Below, piece after piece: positions 1 to 9,338 of a stretch of 40,519 nucleotides of DNA (its first letter is position 1; the number at the start of each line of letters is the position of its first letter). The stretch spans positions 1-40,519 of the forward strand of contig NZ_LSZP01000037.1 in assembly GCF_001580045.1 (NCBI RefSeq), in the 5' to 3' direction. The position numbers were made by a program, and so were the translations under genes. A model generated the notes under the pieces. It saw only the letters and a program-made list of their open reading frames with translations. It was not told where the DNA came from and made no database searches. This DNA is from Cephaloticoccus capnophilus. GTDB taxonomy: Bacteria; Verrucomicrobiota; Verrucomicrobiia; Opitutales; Opitutaceae.

Positions 1-50
1 GAGTGGGAAAAAGGCATCAGTAGCGCGGCTCGCGTTTGAAACGGGAACAG
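1..50. repeat. R0: right end of a multi-hairpin repeat (partial, cut by window start)
   Basis: The first 50 bases match the outer right tail of the family described under R6-R8: GAGTGGGAAAAAGGC, then a GCGCGGCTCGCG stretch, then the terminal motif GTTTGAAACGGGAACAG. The hairpin core lies outside the window. The tail stops 53 bases before the purL stop codon, so this copy also sits at the 3' end of a gene. Confidence 0.8.
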
Positions 51-103
51 TCTCTGGGGCTGCTGCTGGAACGAAGGCGTGCGCGTAGGCGTGTGGCGGT
101 CGC

Positions 104-3100
104 TTAACGCGCAAACGCGTAGGCGTTGTGGAAGAGTTGCATCCAGGGGCTATCTTCGGGCCAGTTGGCGGGCGCCCAGCTTAGCGAGCAGGTGCGGAAG
201 ACGCGCTCGGGGTGCGGCATCATGATTGTGACGCGACCGTCGCGCGTGGTCAGTGCCGTCAAGCCTTCGGGGGATCCGTTGGGGTTGAGCGGGTAGTTTT
301 CTGTGGGTGCGTGGTGGTTATCGACGAAGCGCGCGGCGGCGAGCGGCGTGGCGTTGAAGGCTGCGGCGGCGTCTGTGCTGGGGAATTCGCAAAAGCCTTC
401 GCCGTGGGCGACGACGACGGGGAGCACAGAGCCCGCCATGCCGCGAAGGAGCACACTGGGGCTGTCTTCGATTTTTACCGACACGAGTCGCGATTCGTAT
501 CGCTCGGATTTGTTTTGGACGAAGCGGGGCCAGCCGTCTGCGCCGGGGATGAGTTCGTGCAAGTTGCTGAGCATTTGACAGCCGTTGCAGACGCCGAGTG
601 AGAAGCTGTCTTCGCGCGCGAAGAAGTCGGCAAACTCGGCCCGCGCGCGTTCGTTAAAGAGGATAGTCTTTGCCCAACCTTCGCCTGCACCGAGGACGTC
701 GCCGTAGCTGAAGCCACCGCAAGCGGCGAGGCCGGCGAAGTCGCGCAGCGTCACGCGGCCCGCGAGGATGTCGCTCATGTGCACATCGACCGCGCGGAAT
801 CCGGCGCGGGTGAAGGCGGCGGCCATCTCGATTTGGCCGTTAACGCCTTGTTCGCGAAGAATGGCAACAGTCGGGCGCTGGTCGCGGCGTGGCGCTGGGC
901 TAAGCGTGAAGGTCACTTTTGGCGTAATGCCCGGGTCCCTACGGTCGAGTTTGAGTTGGTAGTCTTGTTCGGCGCAGTCGGGGTTATCGCGTTTTTGTGC
1001 GATTCGGCGCGTCGTGTCCGACCAGAGTGCGCGGAGTGCAAAGAGGTCTTCCTCCCAAAGTAGGTCGCCGTTTTGCGCGGCGACTTTTACTTGGTGTGCA
1101 TCGGGCGTGGGGCGGCCGATTTCGTGTGTGCAATCGTCGAGGCCGTGGGTGTTGAGGATGGCGTGGACCTGTGCGAGGTTGGCGTTGCGAACTTGGATAA
1201 CCGCGCCGAGTTCTTCGCTGAAAAGGGTCGCCGCTCCTTTTATTTGGCGAGGCGTCGTTGCGGCGTCGTCTTTGGGGAGCACGATCTCTACGCCGCAGTG
1301 TCCGGCGAAGGCCATTTCCACGAGCGTCGTGAAGAGTCCACCGTCGCTGCGGTCGTGATAAGCGAGGAGTTTACGGTCGCGGCTCAGTACCTGGATGGCG
1401 TCCCAAAAGGCTTTGAGGTCGCGTGGTGAATCGACGTCGGGCGTAGCCTCGCCGATTTGCGAAAAGGTCTGCGCGAGGATGGAGCCACCGAGTCGGTTTT
1501 GACCGCGCCCGAGGTCGATGAGCAGAAGCGTAGTGTCGGCATCGCGCACGAGTTGCGGTGTGAGCGAGAGCCGCACGTCTTCGACGGCGGCGAAGGCCGA
1601 GACGATGAGCGAGACGGGGGCGGTGACGCGTTTTTGTGCGCCGCTTGTTTCGTCCGCCCAGACGGTGCTCATAGAGAGCGAGTCTTTGCCAACGGGAATG
1701 GTGATCCCGAGCGCGGGGCAAAGCTCGAGGCCGACGGCGCGGACAGCGGCGTAGAGCTCGGCGGCGTCGCCGGGCTGATCCGGTGCGGCCATCCAGTTGG
1801 CCGAGAGGTTGACCTTGCCTAAGGGCCCGACCTGGGCTGCGGCGAGGTTGGTTAACGCTTCGCCGACGGCGAGCCGCGCGCTGGCGGCGGCGTTGTTGAT
1901 GGCGACGGGCGTGCGCTCGCCCATTGCCATCGCCTCGCCGGTGTTGGTGTCGAAAGCGGCCGCGGTGACGCCGCAATCGGCGACGGGTACTTGCCACGGC
2001 CCGACCATTTGGTCGCGAACGATGAGGCCGCCGACGGAGCGGTCGCCGATGGTGATGAGGAAGCTTTTATCGGCGACGGTGGGGTGGGAGAGGACACGCT
2101 GCACGGCTTCGGCGAGTGTCGCGCCGCCGAGGTCGAGCGGATGTTGTGGGCGGGCGAGGGTAGTCTCGCGGCGGTGCATGCGGGGCGGTTTGCCCAAGAG
2201 CACGTCGAGCGGGAGGTCGATCGGGCGGTTGGCGAAGTGGGGATCTTCGACAACGAGGTCTTTGCGCTCGGTGGCCTCGCCTACGATGGCGAAGGGGGCG
2301 CGCTCGCGGTGGCAAATTTGCTCAAAGGTGGCGAGCCGCGCGGCAGGGACGGACAGGACGTAGCGTTCTTGGGATTCGTTGCACCAGATCTCGAGCGGCG
2401 ACATGCCGGGCTCGTCGTTGGGGAGTTTGCGCAGGTCGAAGCGGCCGCCGCGGCCAGCGTCGTTGACGAGTTCGGGGAGCGCGTTGGCCATGCCGCCTGC
2501 GCCGACGTCGTGGATAAAGCTGATCGGGTTTTCTGCGCCGAGGGCCCAACAGCGGTCGATGACTTCTTGGCAGCGGCGTTGCATCTCGGCGTTGTCGCGT
2601 TGCACGGAGGCGAAATCGAGCGACTCAGTGCCGGAGCCGCTAGCGACTGAGCTCGCCGCCCCGCCGCCTAGGCCGATTAACATGCAGGGGCCGCCGAGAA
2701 CGATGAGATGGTCGCCGGGCGCGATTTCGCCTTTCTCAACGTGCTCAGCGCGGATGTTACCGAGCCCACCCGCAAGCATGATGGGTTTGTGGTAACCCCT
2801 GAGCTCGGGGGCGCAGTCCTCACTTGTCGGGCGAGTCGCCGTTGTCGGCGCGTTGTCTTCTTTAGACCTTGGTGCGTCGCCGGGCTTGGTTTTTTCTCGC
2901 GCGGGCACGGCAGCCTCAAATGTGCGGAAGTAGCCGTTGATGGCGGGGCGGCCAAACTCGTTATTAAAGGCTGCGCCGCCGAGCGGGGCGTCGATCATGA
3001 TGTCGAGCGCGGAGGCGATGCGGGCGGGTTTGCCGTAGTCGTGTTCCCAAGGTTGGGGCGCGTCGGGTAGTTTTAGGTTGGATACGGTGAAGCCCACGAG

Positions 3101-4132
3101 TCCGGCCTTGGGGCGTGAGCCGCGTCCGGTCGCGCCTTCGTCGCGAATCTCGCCGCCGGAGCCGGTGGCCGCGCCTGGGTAGGGAGAGATGGCGGTCGGG
3201 TGGTTGTGGGTTTCGACTTTGCAGAGCAGGTGGATGGGCTCGGGGTGCGCGTCGTAGTCGCCGGTGAGTGGATCGGTAAAGAAGCGTCCGCCGTGCGTGC
3301 CGGTGATGACGGCGGCATTGTCTTTGTAGGCGGAGAGGATGCCGTCGCTGTGGAGCTGGTGGGTGTTGCGAATCATCGCAAAGAGCGAGTGGGCTTGAGG
3401 CTGCCCATCGATTTCCCAAGTGGCGTTAAAAATTTTGTGGCGGCAGTGCTCGGAGTTGGCCTGCGCGAACATCATGAGTTCGACGTCGGCGGGGTCGCGC
3501 CCAAGGCGGCTGAAGGCCTCGGCGAGATAGTCGATCTCGTCGGGCGCGAGCGCGAGGCCAAGCTCGCGGTTGGCGGTTTCGAGCGCGCTGCGGCCTTTGG
3601 CGAGGAGCGGGATCGTGCGCAGCGGGCGAGGGGCCTCGTGGCGAAAGAGCGCGGCGCACTCGTCGAGCGTGTCGAAGGCCGCTTGCGTCATCGGGTCGAT
3701 GAGGGCTGCGCGCAACGCGTTCAGTTGGGCCGTGTTGAGGACATGGAGGGGCGGCTGAAGCGCGGCGTTATCAAGGATGAGCGTGTACTCGACGACGCGT
3801 TCGATTCGGCAGATTTTGTCGAGTCCGCAGAGTCGGGCGATGTCGGTCGCCTTCGACGACCAAGGCGAAATCGTCCCGGGACGGGGACTTACCACTAACT
3901 GAAGTCCGCTTTGGCCGCCGCGGCTCGACTTGGCTTCACGGCTAGGGCCGTAGCTGAGGAGCCTTTCGAGTATGGCGTGCTCCTGCGGCGTGAGGTCGCC
4001 ACTTGTGTTGCAGAGGTGGATGAAGTGCGCCTCAATCGCCCGCAACGGCAGGCGGTGCTCGTCGCTCAGCGTTTTGAGGAGTTTTTCGAGCCGGAATGGG
4101 GATAAGGCAGCAGAGCCGCGAAGCGTAAGCAT
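104..4132 (-). CDS. purL: Phosphoribosylformylglycinamidine synthase, large single-chain type
   Basis: This enzyme makes FGAM from FGAR, glutamine and ATP, the fourth step of purine synthesis. It is the large fused form (about 1342 residues) with synthetase and glutaminase in one chain. Visible motifs are [14 protein letters not shown] near residue 220, [13 protein letters not shown] near 310, and a class I amidotransferase at the C-terminus with nucleophile Cys in [10 protein letters not shown] near 1180 and the His/Glu motif PHPERVFR near 1305. I chose the ATG at 4132, giving [10 protein letters not shown]. The upstream ATG at 4195 lies on the edge of repeat R1 and adds unlikely sequence. 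A hydrophilic insertion of roughly 35 residues (about 410-445, including [15 protein letters not shown]) looks lineage-specific. No Shine-Dalgarno is seen. purF and purM follow divergently. Confidence 0.97.
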   Translation of the reverse strand: MLTLRGSAALSPFRLEKLLKTLSDEHRLPLRAIEAHFIHLCNTSGDLTPQEHAILERLLSYGPSREAKSSRGGQSGLQLVVSPRPGTISPWSSKATDIARLCGLDKICRIERVVEYTLILDNAALQPPLHVLNTAQLNALRAALIDPMTQAAFDTLDECAALFRHEAPRPLRTIPLLAKGRSALETANRELGLALAPDEIDYLAEAFSRLGRDPADVELMMFAQANSEHCRHKIFNATWEIDGQPQAHSLFAMIRNTHQLHSDGILSAYKDNAAVITGTHGGRFFTDPLTGDYDAHPEPIHLLCKVETHNHPTAISPYPGAATGSGGEIRDEGATGRGSRPKAGLVGFTVSNLKLPDAPQPWEHDYGKPARIASALDIMIDAPLGGAAFNNEFGRPAINGYFRTFEAAVPAREKTKPGDAPRSKEDNAPTTATRPTSEDCAPELRGYHKPIMLAGGLGNIRAEHVEKGEIAPGDHLIVLGGPCMLIGLGGGAASSVASGSGTESLDFASVQRDNAEMQRRCQEVIDRCWALGAENPISFIHDVGAGGMANALPELVNDAGRGGRFDLRKLPNDEPGMSPLEIWCNESQERYVLSVPAARLATFEQICHRERAPFAIVGEATERKDLVVEDPHFANRPIDLPLDVLLGKPPRMHRRETTLARPQHPLDLGGATLAEAVQRVLSHPTVADKSFLITIGDRSVGGLIVRDQMVGPWQVPVADCGVTAAAFDTNTGEAMAMGERTPVAINNAAASARLAVGEALTNLAAAQVGPLGKVNLSANWMAAPDQPGDAAELYAAVRAVGLELCPALGITIPVGKDSLSMSTVWADETSGAQKRVTAPVSLIVSAFAAVEDVRLSLTPQLVRDADTTLLLIDLGRGQNRLGGSILAQTFSQIGEATPDVDSPRDLKAFWDAIQVLSRDRKLLAYHDRSDGGLFTTLVEMAFAGHCGVEIVLPKDDAATTPRQIKGAATLFSEELGAVIQVRNANLAQVHAILNTHGLDDCTHEIGRPTPDAHQVKVAAQNGDLLWEEDLFALRALWSDTTRRIAQKRDNPDCAEQDYQLKLDRRDPGITPKVTFTLSPAPRRDQRPTVAILREQGVNGQIEMAAAFTRAGFRAVDVHMSDILAGRVTLRDFAGLAACGGFSYGDVLGAGEGWAKTILFNERARAEFADFFAREDSFSLGVCNGCQMLSNLHELIPGADGWPRFVQNKSERYESRLVSVKIEDSPSVLLRGMAGSVLPVVVAHGEGFCEFPSTDAAAAFNATPLAAARFVDNHHAPTENYPLNPNGSPEGLTALTTRDGRVTIMMPHPERVFRTCSLSWAPANWPEDSPWMQLFHNAYAFAR

Positions 4133-4191
4133 GATCGGAGTAGAGCCAATCCGAATGATCCGCCTCGCGTCAACGAGGCATGCACTGAGTG

Positions 4192-4408
4192 CCACTACGC
4201 GTGGTGCGGTGGCATGCTGCCACTTCCATTTAAATCACGATTTGGCCCGGAGGCGTTGCCTCCGAACACAAATCGCGATTTTGACCGGAGCCTTCTTTCG
4301 CGACGCGAGGATATCCTTCAAATTTGGGATTTCGTGGTCGCGCAACGCGCGAGCCGAAATCCCAAATTGAACGGGTGCAGGCACAGCCTGCCGCCCCACG
4401 CGGAGTGG
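4192..4408 (+). repeat. R1: short chimeric copy of the multi-hairpin repeat
   Basis: The ends are CCACTACGCGTGG and CCACGCGGAGTGG. The left terminal hairpin is GTGGCA-tgc-TGCCAC (4209-4223), a stem allele seen only here. The right one is GCAGGC-aca-GCCTGC. The interior is atypical. It has a stem pairing AAATCACGATTTG with CAAATCGCGATTT (one mismatch, 4232-4281) with GGAGGC-gtt-GCCTCC inside it, then a TTTGGGATTTCG/CGAAATCCCAAA hairpin. The Cys-like conserved linker and the HP3 and HP4 hairpins of full copies are missing. Its right half, from about 4296, closely matches the right half of R2. This copy fills most of the 349-base gap between purL and the next gene and separates their divergent starts. 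Confidence 0.85.
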
Positions 4409-4481
4409 TGGTTCGTCATTGCCAACCTTCTTTTGAGAACACTACTCGTAATGAAGTATAAACAAGTCAGGAGATATAGAA

Positions 4482-5138
4482 ATGAACCCCACTTTTCTTA
4501 AAATTATAGGGTACTTGAAAATGGTTGCCGCATCCGTAGCTGGGGCTGGCTACAGTCCAGGAATAAATGCTCAAGGAGCCAATATGATCATGACAGTCAA
4601 TAATGAACAATCCGTGACGTTACCACGCCCGCCACTCAAAATTCCGATGCCGCTGGACAAGGCGGGGTACAAGGTGGATGTAACGTTTGAAGTGCCGCCG
4701 TTACCCAGGAGAATGACCTACCTAAGCCATTTGATCGGGTTGCGCATTTTATTCACTACGGGAGATCTAAATTTACTAAGAGCCTTGGAAGCGCATCCAG
4801 TTGAAGTGCGCCTTTCTCTGCATCGTATCGAAGACGGCAGGGAAGTTAGAATTCCATTGCGCGACCGAAAAAGGGTTTCTGGCTTTGGTGAATATCCTCG
4901 TCGATATGAAATATTTGAGATTCCAGAAGGAAAGGCGACGGCATCTCTATATTACGCCGAACACTTCGGCGCACCGCAAGGGACGCCCAATGGTTCGACT
5001 ATGGTAATGAACTTGGCTGGAGCGGGTACAGCCGTTACCCCTGGTGTTTATCGATTTCAAGTCGAAACCTTGGAGGATATTCCCGCGCTGAGTGGCTTCA
5101 CCTCATTTTTTGTATACGAAAAATACCTGAAAAGATAA
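4482..5138 (+). CDS. Hypothetical protein, low GC, probably acquired; possible DUF5625 relative
   Basis: This 218-residue protein has no function I can assign with confidence. The N-terminus is mildly hydrophobic (FLKIIGYLKMVAASVAGAG) and could be a weak export signal. The middle and end look beta-rich, with VDVTFEVPPL, VEVRLSLHRIEDGREVRIPL and the C-terminal TPGVYRFQVETLEDIPAL. The last resembles the end of DUF5625-type proteins, but I hold that loosely. The start has a proper Shine-Dalgarno, AGGAG, eight bases before the ATG, unlike nearly all neighbours. Base composition is also foreign: 26 of 60 bases are G or C in 4741-4800, against 39 of 60 in a sampled purL line. It lies between same-orientation repeats R1 and R2, which suggests acquisition as cargo. 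Confidence 0.7.
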   Translation: MNPTFLKIIGYLKMVAASVAGAGYSPGINAQGANMIMTVNNEQSVTLPRPPLKIPMPLDKAGYKVDVTFEVPPLPRRMTYLSHLIGLRILFTTGDLNLLRALEAHPVEVRLSLHRIEDGREVRIPLRDRKRVSGFGEYPRRYEIFEIPEGKATASLYYAEHFGAPQGTPNGSTMVMNLAGAGTAVTPGVYRFQVETLEDIPALSGFTSFFVYEKYLKR

Positions 5139-5217
5139 TTCGACGCTATCGGAGGTGGTTTTGGAAAAACCCGCCCCGTTCAGCCCAATCCCCTCGCATT
5201 CCTGGGGATAAATAGCC

Positions 5218-5417
5218 ATGAAGTCAGAATTGAATTTTTTGGTTATCAAAAACGAAACGCTTTTTATTGATGGCATTGATTTTTGTGACACTTTATTTAT
5301 CAGGCCAAAGATAAACGGCATGGATATCATTGCGGATTTTTATAACAATGATTGCTTGGCTGTTGCTGACGAATGGATTAATGCCTCAGTGAGGTCAATG
5401 GCTGCACTCACTGAGTG
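5218..5417 (+). pseudogene. Truncated 5' remnant of an unknown low-GC gene, cut by repeat R2
   Basis: A frame opens at the ATG at 5218 (MKSELNFLVIKNETLFIDG...) and reads about 66 native-looking residues, to VADEWINASVRSMAAL. It then runs straight into R2 at 5418, where the translation becomes repeat-derived until a stop at 5650. Composition is very low GC (17 of 60 bases in 5221-5280). The family is not recognised. The simplest reading is that an acquired gene lost its 3' part when R2 arrived or when flanking DNA was deleted. A short intact gene ending within the repeat (chimeric product of 144 residues) cannot be excluded. The gap 5139-5217 holds a GGAGG motif at about 5150 followed by a short frame of about 16 codons, possibly another remnant. 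Confidence 0.45.
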
Positions 5418-5791
5418 CCACTACGCGTGGGGCGGCAGCGTGTCGCTGCACCCGTTCAATCTGGGGATTGGCCCCGTCGCGAAGCGACGAAGCCAATCCC
5501 CAGATTTGAAGTCCCTTCTCCTTGTCGCGTTGCGACAAGGAAGGGGTAAGGAAATGGGGAGCGCCGCGGGTTTCCCGAGACGGGAAGAATCACGAAAAGC
5601 CCACGTCCCAAAGTTTGGGTTCCTTTTTACAGAGCCTTCTTTCGCGATGTGAGGATCTCCTTTAAATTTGGGATTTCGTGATCGCGCAACGCGCGAACCG
5701 AAATCCCAAATTGAACGGGTGCAGGCACAGCCTGCCGCCCCACGCGTAGTGGAGCTAGGTCTGTGAGCTCTGACACTGACCGCGCGGTCAG
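5418..5791 (+). repeat. R2: long chimeric copy of the multi-hairpin repeat
   Basis: The left terminal hairpin is GCAGCG-tgt-CGCTGC and the right one GCAGGC-aca-GCCTGC. HP2 (5459-5505) is a perfect 14-bp stem, ATCTGGGGATTGGC with GCCAATCCCCAGAT. It differs from R5 and R6 at two positions, both compensated on the other arm. HP3 (5520-5540) is CCTTGTCGC-gtt-GCGACAAGG, again a compensated variant of CCCTGTCGC/GCGACAGGG. After the start of an HP4-like arm (ACAGAGCC) the copy switches to the R1-type right half. The tail after 5752 is the alternative type (GGTCTGTGAGC then TGACACTGACCGCGCGG) and includes the perfect palindrome ACTGACCGCGCGGTCAGT at 5775-5792. It lies upstream of purF and truncates the preceding gene. 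Confidence 0.88.
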
Positions 5792-5988
5792 TCGTGAACC
5801 GCTTCCATTTTGTCGGCGACGCAGGGCCTGCAGGCTGGGTTATTTTGCGAGTGCTGCAGGCGCCACAAATCCGTTGACGGGTGCGGGAGGGCAGGGCGCA
5901 ATCGCCGCCCCGTGTCTAAGCCAACCCACTCGCTGCGCCGCCGATATCGCTGCGCACCCCACTCTCCCCGCAGCCGCTGCCACCACCG

Positions 5989-7902
5989 ATGAGCGACAAA
6001 GTCACCCATGAGTGCGGAGTCGCGCTAGTCCGGCTCCTCAAACCGCTTTCTTATTACCAGGAGAAATACGGCAACCCGCTCTGGGGCTTTACTAAGCTGT
6101 TCCTTCTCATGGAGAAGCAGCACAACCGTGGCCAAGACGGCGCGGGTGTGGCCTGTGTAAAGCTGGGCATGCCGGCGGGCGAGCCCTTCATGTTTCGCGA
6201 GCGCAGCGTCGAGCCCGAGCCGCTCAACAAAGTCTTCAAGTCGCTCCTCGCTCAATACGACCAGCAGGTGCAGGCGGGCACGGTGCATCCCGAGTTTCCC
6301 GAGACGGTGAAGCGCGGTTTTTCGTTTGGCGGCGAGCTACTCATGGGGCACCTGCGCTATGGGACGAGCGGCGGCTACAGCATGCTTTCGTGCCACCCGT
6401 ATTTCCGGCGTAGTCCGTGGCCGACGCGCAACCTCGCCCTGTGTGGTAACTTTAACCTCACCAACACCACCGAGCTCAACGCCTCGCTGACAGCGATGGG
6501 CCAGCACCCGATCTTTGCGACGGACACGCAGGCGATTTTGGAGAAAATCGGGTTCTCGCTCGATGAGGCGCACCAAGAGCTCTACCGCCAACTCCGCGCC
6601 GAAGGGCTCCCTGGCGACGCCATCTCGCAACGCATCAGCCGCGACCTCGACCTCGGGCGCGTCTTTACGCGCTCCGCCGAAGGCTGGGACGGCGGTTACA
6701 CGCTCTGCGGCTTAATCGGTAACGGCGACGCCTTTATCGCGCGCGATCCCTTGGGCATTCGCCCGTGTTTCTATTTTCAAAATGACGAAGTCGTCGCCTT
6801 TGCCAGCGAGCGAGCGCCGCTGATGACGGTTTTCGACCTCGAAGCCCCGCAAGTCAGCGAGCTCGCGCCCGGGCACGTCATGGTCGTCAAGCACGACGGC
6901 TCGCTTAGCCAGACGCAGTTTGCCGCGCCGCAGCCGCGCGCGGAGTGCTCGTTTGAGCGGATTTATTTTTCGCGCGGTAACGACATCGACATTTACGAAG
7001 AGCGAAAGTCCCTCGGCGCGCGGCTCCTCCCGCAAGTCATTGCGGCGATCGATCATGACTGGGAGCGCAGCGTCTTTAGCTGTATCCCGAACACTGCCGA
7101 GGTCGCCTACTACGGGCTGATGTCTGCGCTGCGCGAACGCCGCCGCAGTGAGGTCAAAGCCGCGATACTTGCCGCGCACCGCAGCGGCGCCCTCGACGAC
7201 GTGCTACTCGACGAACTCATCCTCAGCAACTGGCCGCGCAGCGAGAAAGTCGTCAGCAAGGACATCAAGCTGCGCACCTTCATCGGCCAAGAGACACTGC
7301 GCAACCAGCTCGCAAGCCACGTCTACGACATCACCTACGGCTCGGTAAATCCGGGCGACACGCTCGTTTGCGTGGATGACTCGATTGTGCGCGGGACGAC
7401 CTTGCGCAAATCCATCCTGCGCATCCTCCAACGCCTGCACCCGCGCAAGATCGTCATCGTCTCCACCGCGCCGCAAATCCGCTACCCCGATTGCTACGGC
7501 ATCGACATGTCGCAACTCGGCAAATTCATCGCCTTCGAGGCGGCCGTGGAGCTCATCAAAGAGCGCGGGATGACCGAGCTTTTGCGCGAAGTCTACGACC
7601 TGTGTCGGGCGGAAGTATCGGGCGGTGAGCCCGCGCGCACCAACCACGTCAAAAAAATCTACTCCCCCTTTAGCGCGGAGGAGATTTCCGCAAAAGTCGC
7701 GCAGCTTGTCTCTCCGCCGCCCAACGGCTGGGGCGGCCAAATCGAGGTCATCTTTCAAACCGTCGAAAACCTCCGCGCGGCGGTCCCGAATCACACTGGC
7801 GATTGGTATTTTACGGGCAACTACCCGACGCCCGGCGGCTACCGCGTCGTGAACCAAGCCTATCTCAACTTTTATGAAAAAACCGAAGCCCGCGCCTACT
7901 GA
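5989..7902 (+). CDS. purF: Amidophosphoribosyltransferase, long form
   Basis: This enzyme transfers the glutamine amide to PRPP, the first committed step of purine synthesis. Residues 1-9 read MSDKVTHEC, and Cys9 in ECGVALVR is the Ntn-type glutaminase nucleophile, so a short propeptide is expected to be removed. RGQDGAGV lies near residue 47 and GHLRYGTSGG near 122. The phosphoribosyltransferase PRPP loop, VCVDDSIVRGTT, is at about 460-471. At 637 residues it is longer than the roughly 470-510 of the E. coli and Bacillus enzymes and resembles the longer forms found in Bacteroidetes-like lineages. No Shine-Dalgarno is seen. The 69-base gap before purM suggests cotranscription. The region between R2 and the start (about 5793-5988) shows no clear promoter. 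Confidence 0.96.
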   Translation: MSDKVTHECGVALVRLLKPLSYYQEKYGNPLWGFTKLFLLMEKQHNRGQDGAGVACVKLGMPAGEPFMFRERSVEPEPLNKVFKSLLAQYDQQVQAGTVHPEFPETVKRGFSFGGELLMGHLRYGTSGGYSMLSCHPYFRRSPWPTRNLALCGNFNLTNTTELNASLTAMGQHPIFATDTQAILEKIGFSLDEAHQELYRQLRAEGLPGDAISQRISRDLDLGRVFTRSAEGWDGGYTLCGLIGNGDAFIARDPLGIRPCFYFQNDEVVAFASERAPLMTVFDLEAPQVSELAPGHVMVVKHDGSLSQTQFAAPQPRAECSFERIYFSRGNDIDIYEERKSLGARLLPQVIAAIDHDWERSVFSCIPNTAEVAYYGLMSALRERRRSEVKAAILAAHRSGALDDVLLDELILSNWPRSEKVVSKDIKLRTFIGQETLRNQLASHVYDITYGSVNPGDTLVCVDDSIVRGTTLRKSILRILQRLHPRKIVIVSTAPQIRYPDCYGIDMSQLGKFIAFEAAVELIKERGMTELLREVYDLCRAEVSGGEPARTNHVKKIYSPFSAEEISAKVAQLVSPPPNGWGGQIEVIFQTVENLRAAVPNHTGDWYFTGNYPTPGGYRVVNQAYLNFYEKTEARAY

Positions 7903-7970
7903 GGCTAAGGCGCGTGCAGCGAAGTGAGCTCCCGCTTGGGCGATTTGAAAAACTTAAGGGCAAAATACCG

Positions 7971-9104
7971 ATGTCAGACACTCTCAGCTATGAATCCTCT
8001 GGCGTAGATTACGACCAGCTCGATGCCTTCAAACGCGCCTGCCAAGGTGCCGCGCGCACGACGGCACCGCTCCTCGCTGCGCACGGCTACAGCGAGCCCG
8101 CCAACACGCGCGGGGAGAGCTGTTACCTCATCGAAGCAGCCGACCACTACCTCGCGCATGTCGAAGAAGGGCTCGGCACCAAGAACCTGGTGGCCGATGC
8201 CGTTTACGCGAAACAGGGGCTCAACTTTTACCGCGAAATCGCGATCGATACGGTCGCCACAATCGTCAACGACCTCGTCACCTGTGGCGCGCTCCCAATC
8301 TCGGTCGCGATGCATGCGGCGGTGGGCGACTCGGCCTGGTTTGCCGATTCGGCGCGGATGCAAGCGCTCGTCGATGGCTGGGCCGAGGGCTGCCGACAGG
8401 CCCACGCAGTCTGGGGCGGCGGCGAAACGCCCACGCTGAAATCGATCGTCAACGAATCGGCAATCGTCCTCGCGGGCTCGGCGATTGGGCGGATCGCTCC
8501 GAAATCGCTGCGGATTACGGGCGAGGTGCGCGAAGGCGACCGCATCCTCTTTCTGGCAAGCTCCGGCGTGCAGACCAACGGGCTCTCGCTGTGCCGGCTC
8601 ATCGCCGACCAACTCCCGAAAGGCTACGCGACGCCACTCGCGGACTTCGTCCCGACGGCGGGCTCGAGCGAAGGCCAAAGCTACGGCGAGGCCTTACTCG
8701 CGCCCTCAGTGATTTACGTAAACTTCGTCGCCGAGTGCCAACGGCGGGGGCTGCCGCTCAACTACGTGGCGCACGTTACCGGTCACGGCTGGCGCAAACT
8801 CATGCGCTTGGAAGAGCCCTTTGTTTACGAGATCACGGAGCCGCGCGAGCCCTTGCCCGTGTTTCAGTTTTTGGAAAAAGCGGGGCCGATTTCGCGGCGC
8901 GAACTGTATGCGACCTACAACATGGGTGTGGGCTTTGCGGCGTATGTCGCGCCCGAATACACGGAGGCGGTGCTGGCCGCTGCGCGCGAAACCGGCTACG
9001 ATGCTTGGCTCGCTGGAACCGTGAAAAAAGAAGGCACGCGCAAAGCGGTGGAAATCCCGTCACTGGGCCTCAGCTACGAGGCCGACACACTGGCTCTGCG
9101 CTAA
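7971..9104 (+). CDS. purM: Phosphoribosylformylglycinamidine cyclo-ligase (AIR synthase)
   Basis: This enzyme closes the imidazole ring, converting FGAM and ATP to AIR, directly after the PurL step. I use the ATG at 7971 (MSDTLSYESSGVDYDQLD), because YESSGVDYD is the usual PurM N-terminus. An upstream ATG at 7914 would add 19 unrelated residues. Family features include GLGTKNLVADAVY near residue 65, IAIDTVATIVNDLVTCGA near 88, VWGGGETPTL near 147, LASSGVQTNGLSLCR near 195, and AHVTGHGWRKLMR near 266. At 377 residues it is slightly longer than the E. coli enzyme (345). It is the last gene of the purF-purM pair. Confidence 0.95.
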   Translation: MSDTLSYESSGVDYDQLDAFKRACQGAARTTAPLLAAHGYSEPANTRGESCYLIEAADHYLAHVEEGLGTKNLVADAVYAKQGLNFYREIAIDTVATIVNDLVTCGALPISVAMHAAVGDSAWFADSARMQALVDGWAEGCRQAHAVWGGGETPTLKSIVNESAIVLAGSAIGRIAPKSLRITGEVREGDRILFLASSGVQTNGLSLCRLIADQLPKGYATPLADFVPTAGSSEGQSYGEALLAPSVIYVNFVAECQRRGLPLNYVAHVTGHGWRKLMRLEEPFVYEITEPREPLPVFQFLEKAGPISRRELYATYNMGVGFAAYVAPEYTEAVLAAARETGYDAWLAGTVKKEGTRKAVEIPSLGLSYEADTLALR

Positions 9105-9338
9105 ACGAGTGCGTCGGTGCGGGTGGATAAACCCGCGCGCGGCGTCTTGCCCGCTTGGTCGCATAGGGTGAGGGAGCCGCAGGCGCTCTTTTTCTCCGTA
9201 GGCGCTCCTTTTATTGAGCGATCAGCTTGTTGGCGAGATGTCGTAGCGCGCGGCGTCTGCCAATAATGGCAGGGACGGTGCCCCTTGGCCGCCTCATCGT
9301 TGTCGCGTGAGCGTGAGTGGGAGCGGCCACTCGCCTCG
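9105..9338. other. Short convergent spacer between purM and the HNH gene
   Basis: These 234 bases separate two convergent genes. A hairpin GCGGGT-ggataa-ACCCGC sits about 35 bases after the purM stop. Further on, AGGCGCTC occurs twice as a direct repeat, each followed by a T-rich run (about 9182 and 9202), with a bulged GAGCC/GGCGCTC stem before the first run. This could end purM transcription, but the stem is weak. I see no gene or known RNA here. Confidence 0.35.
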
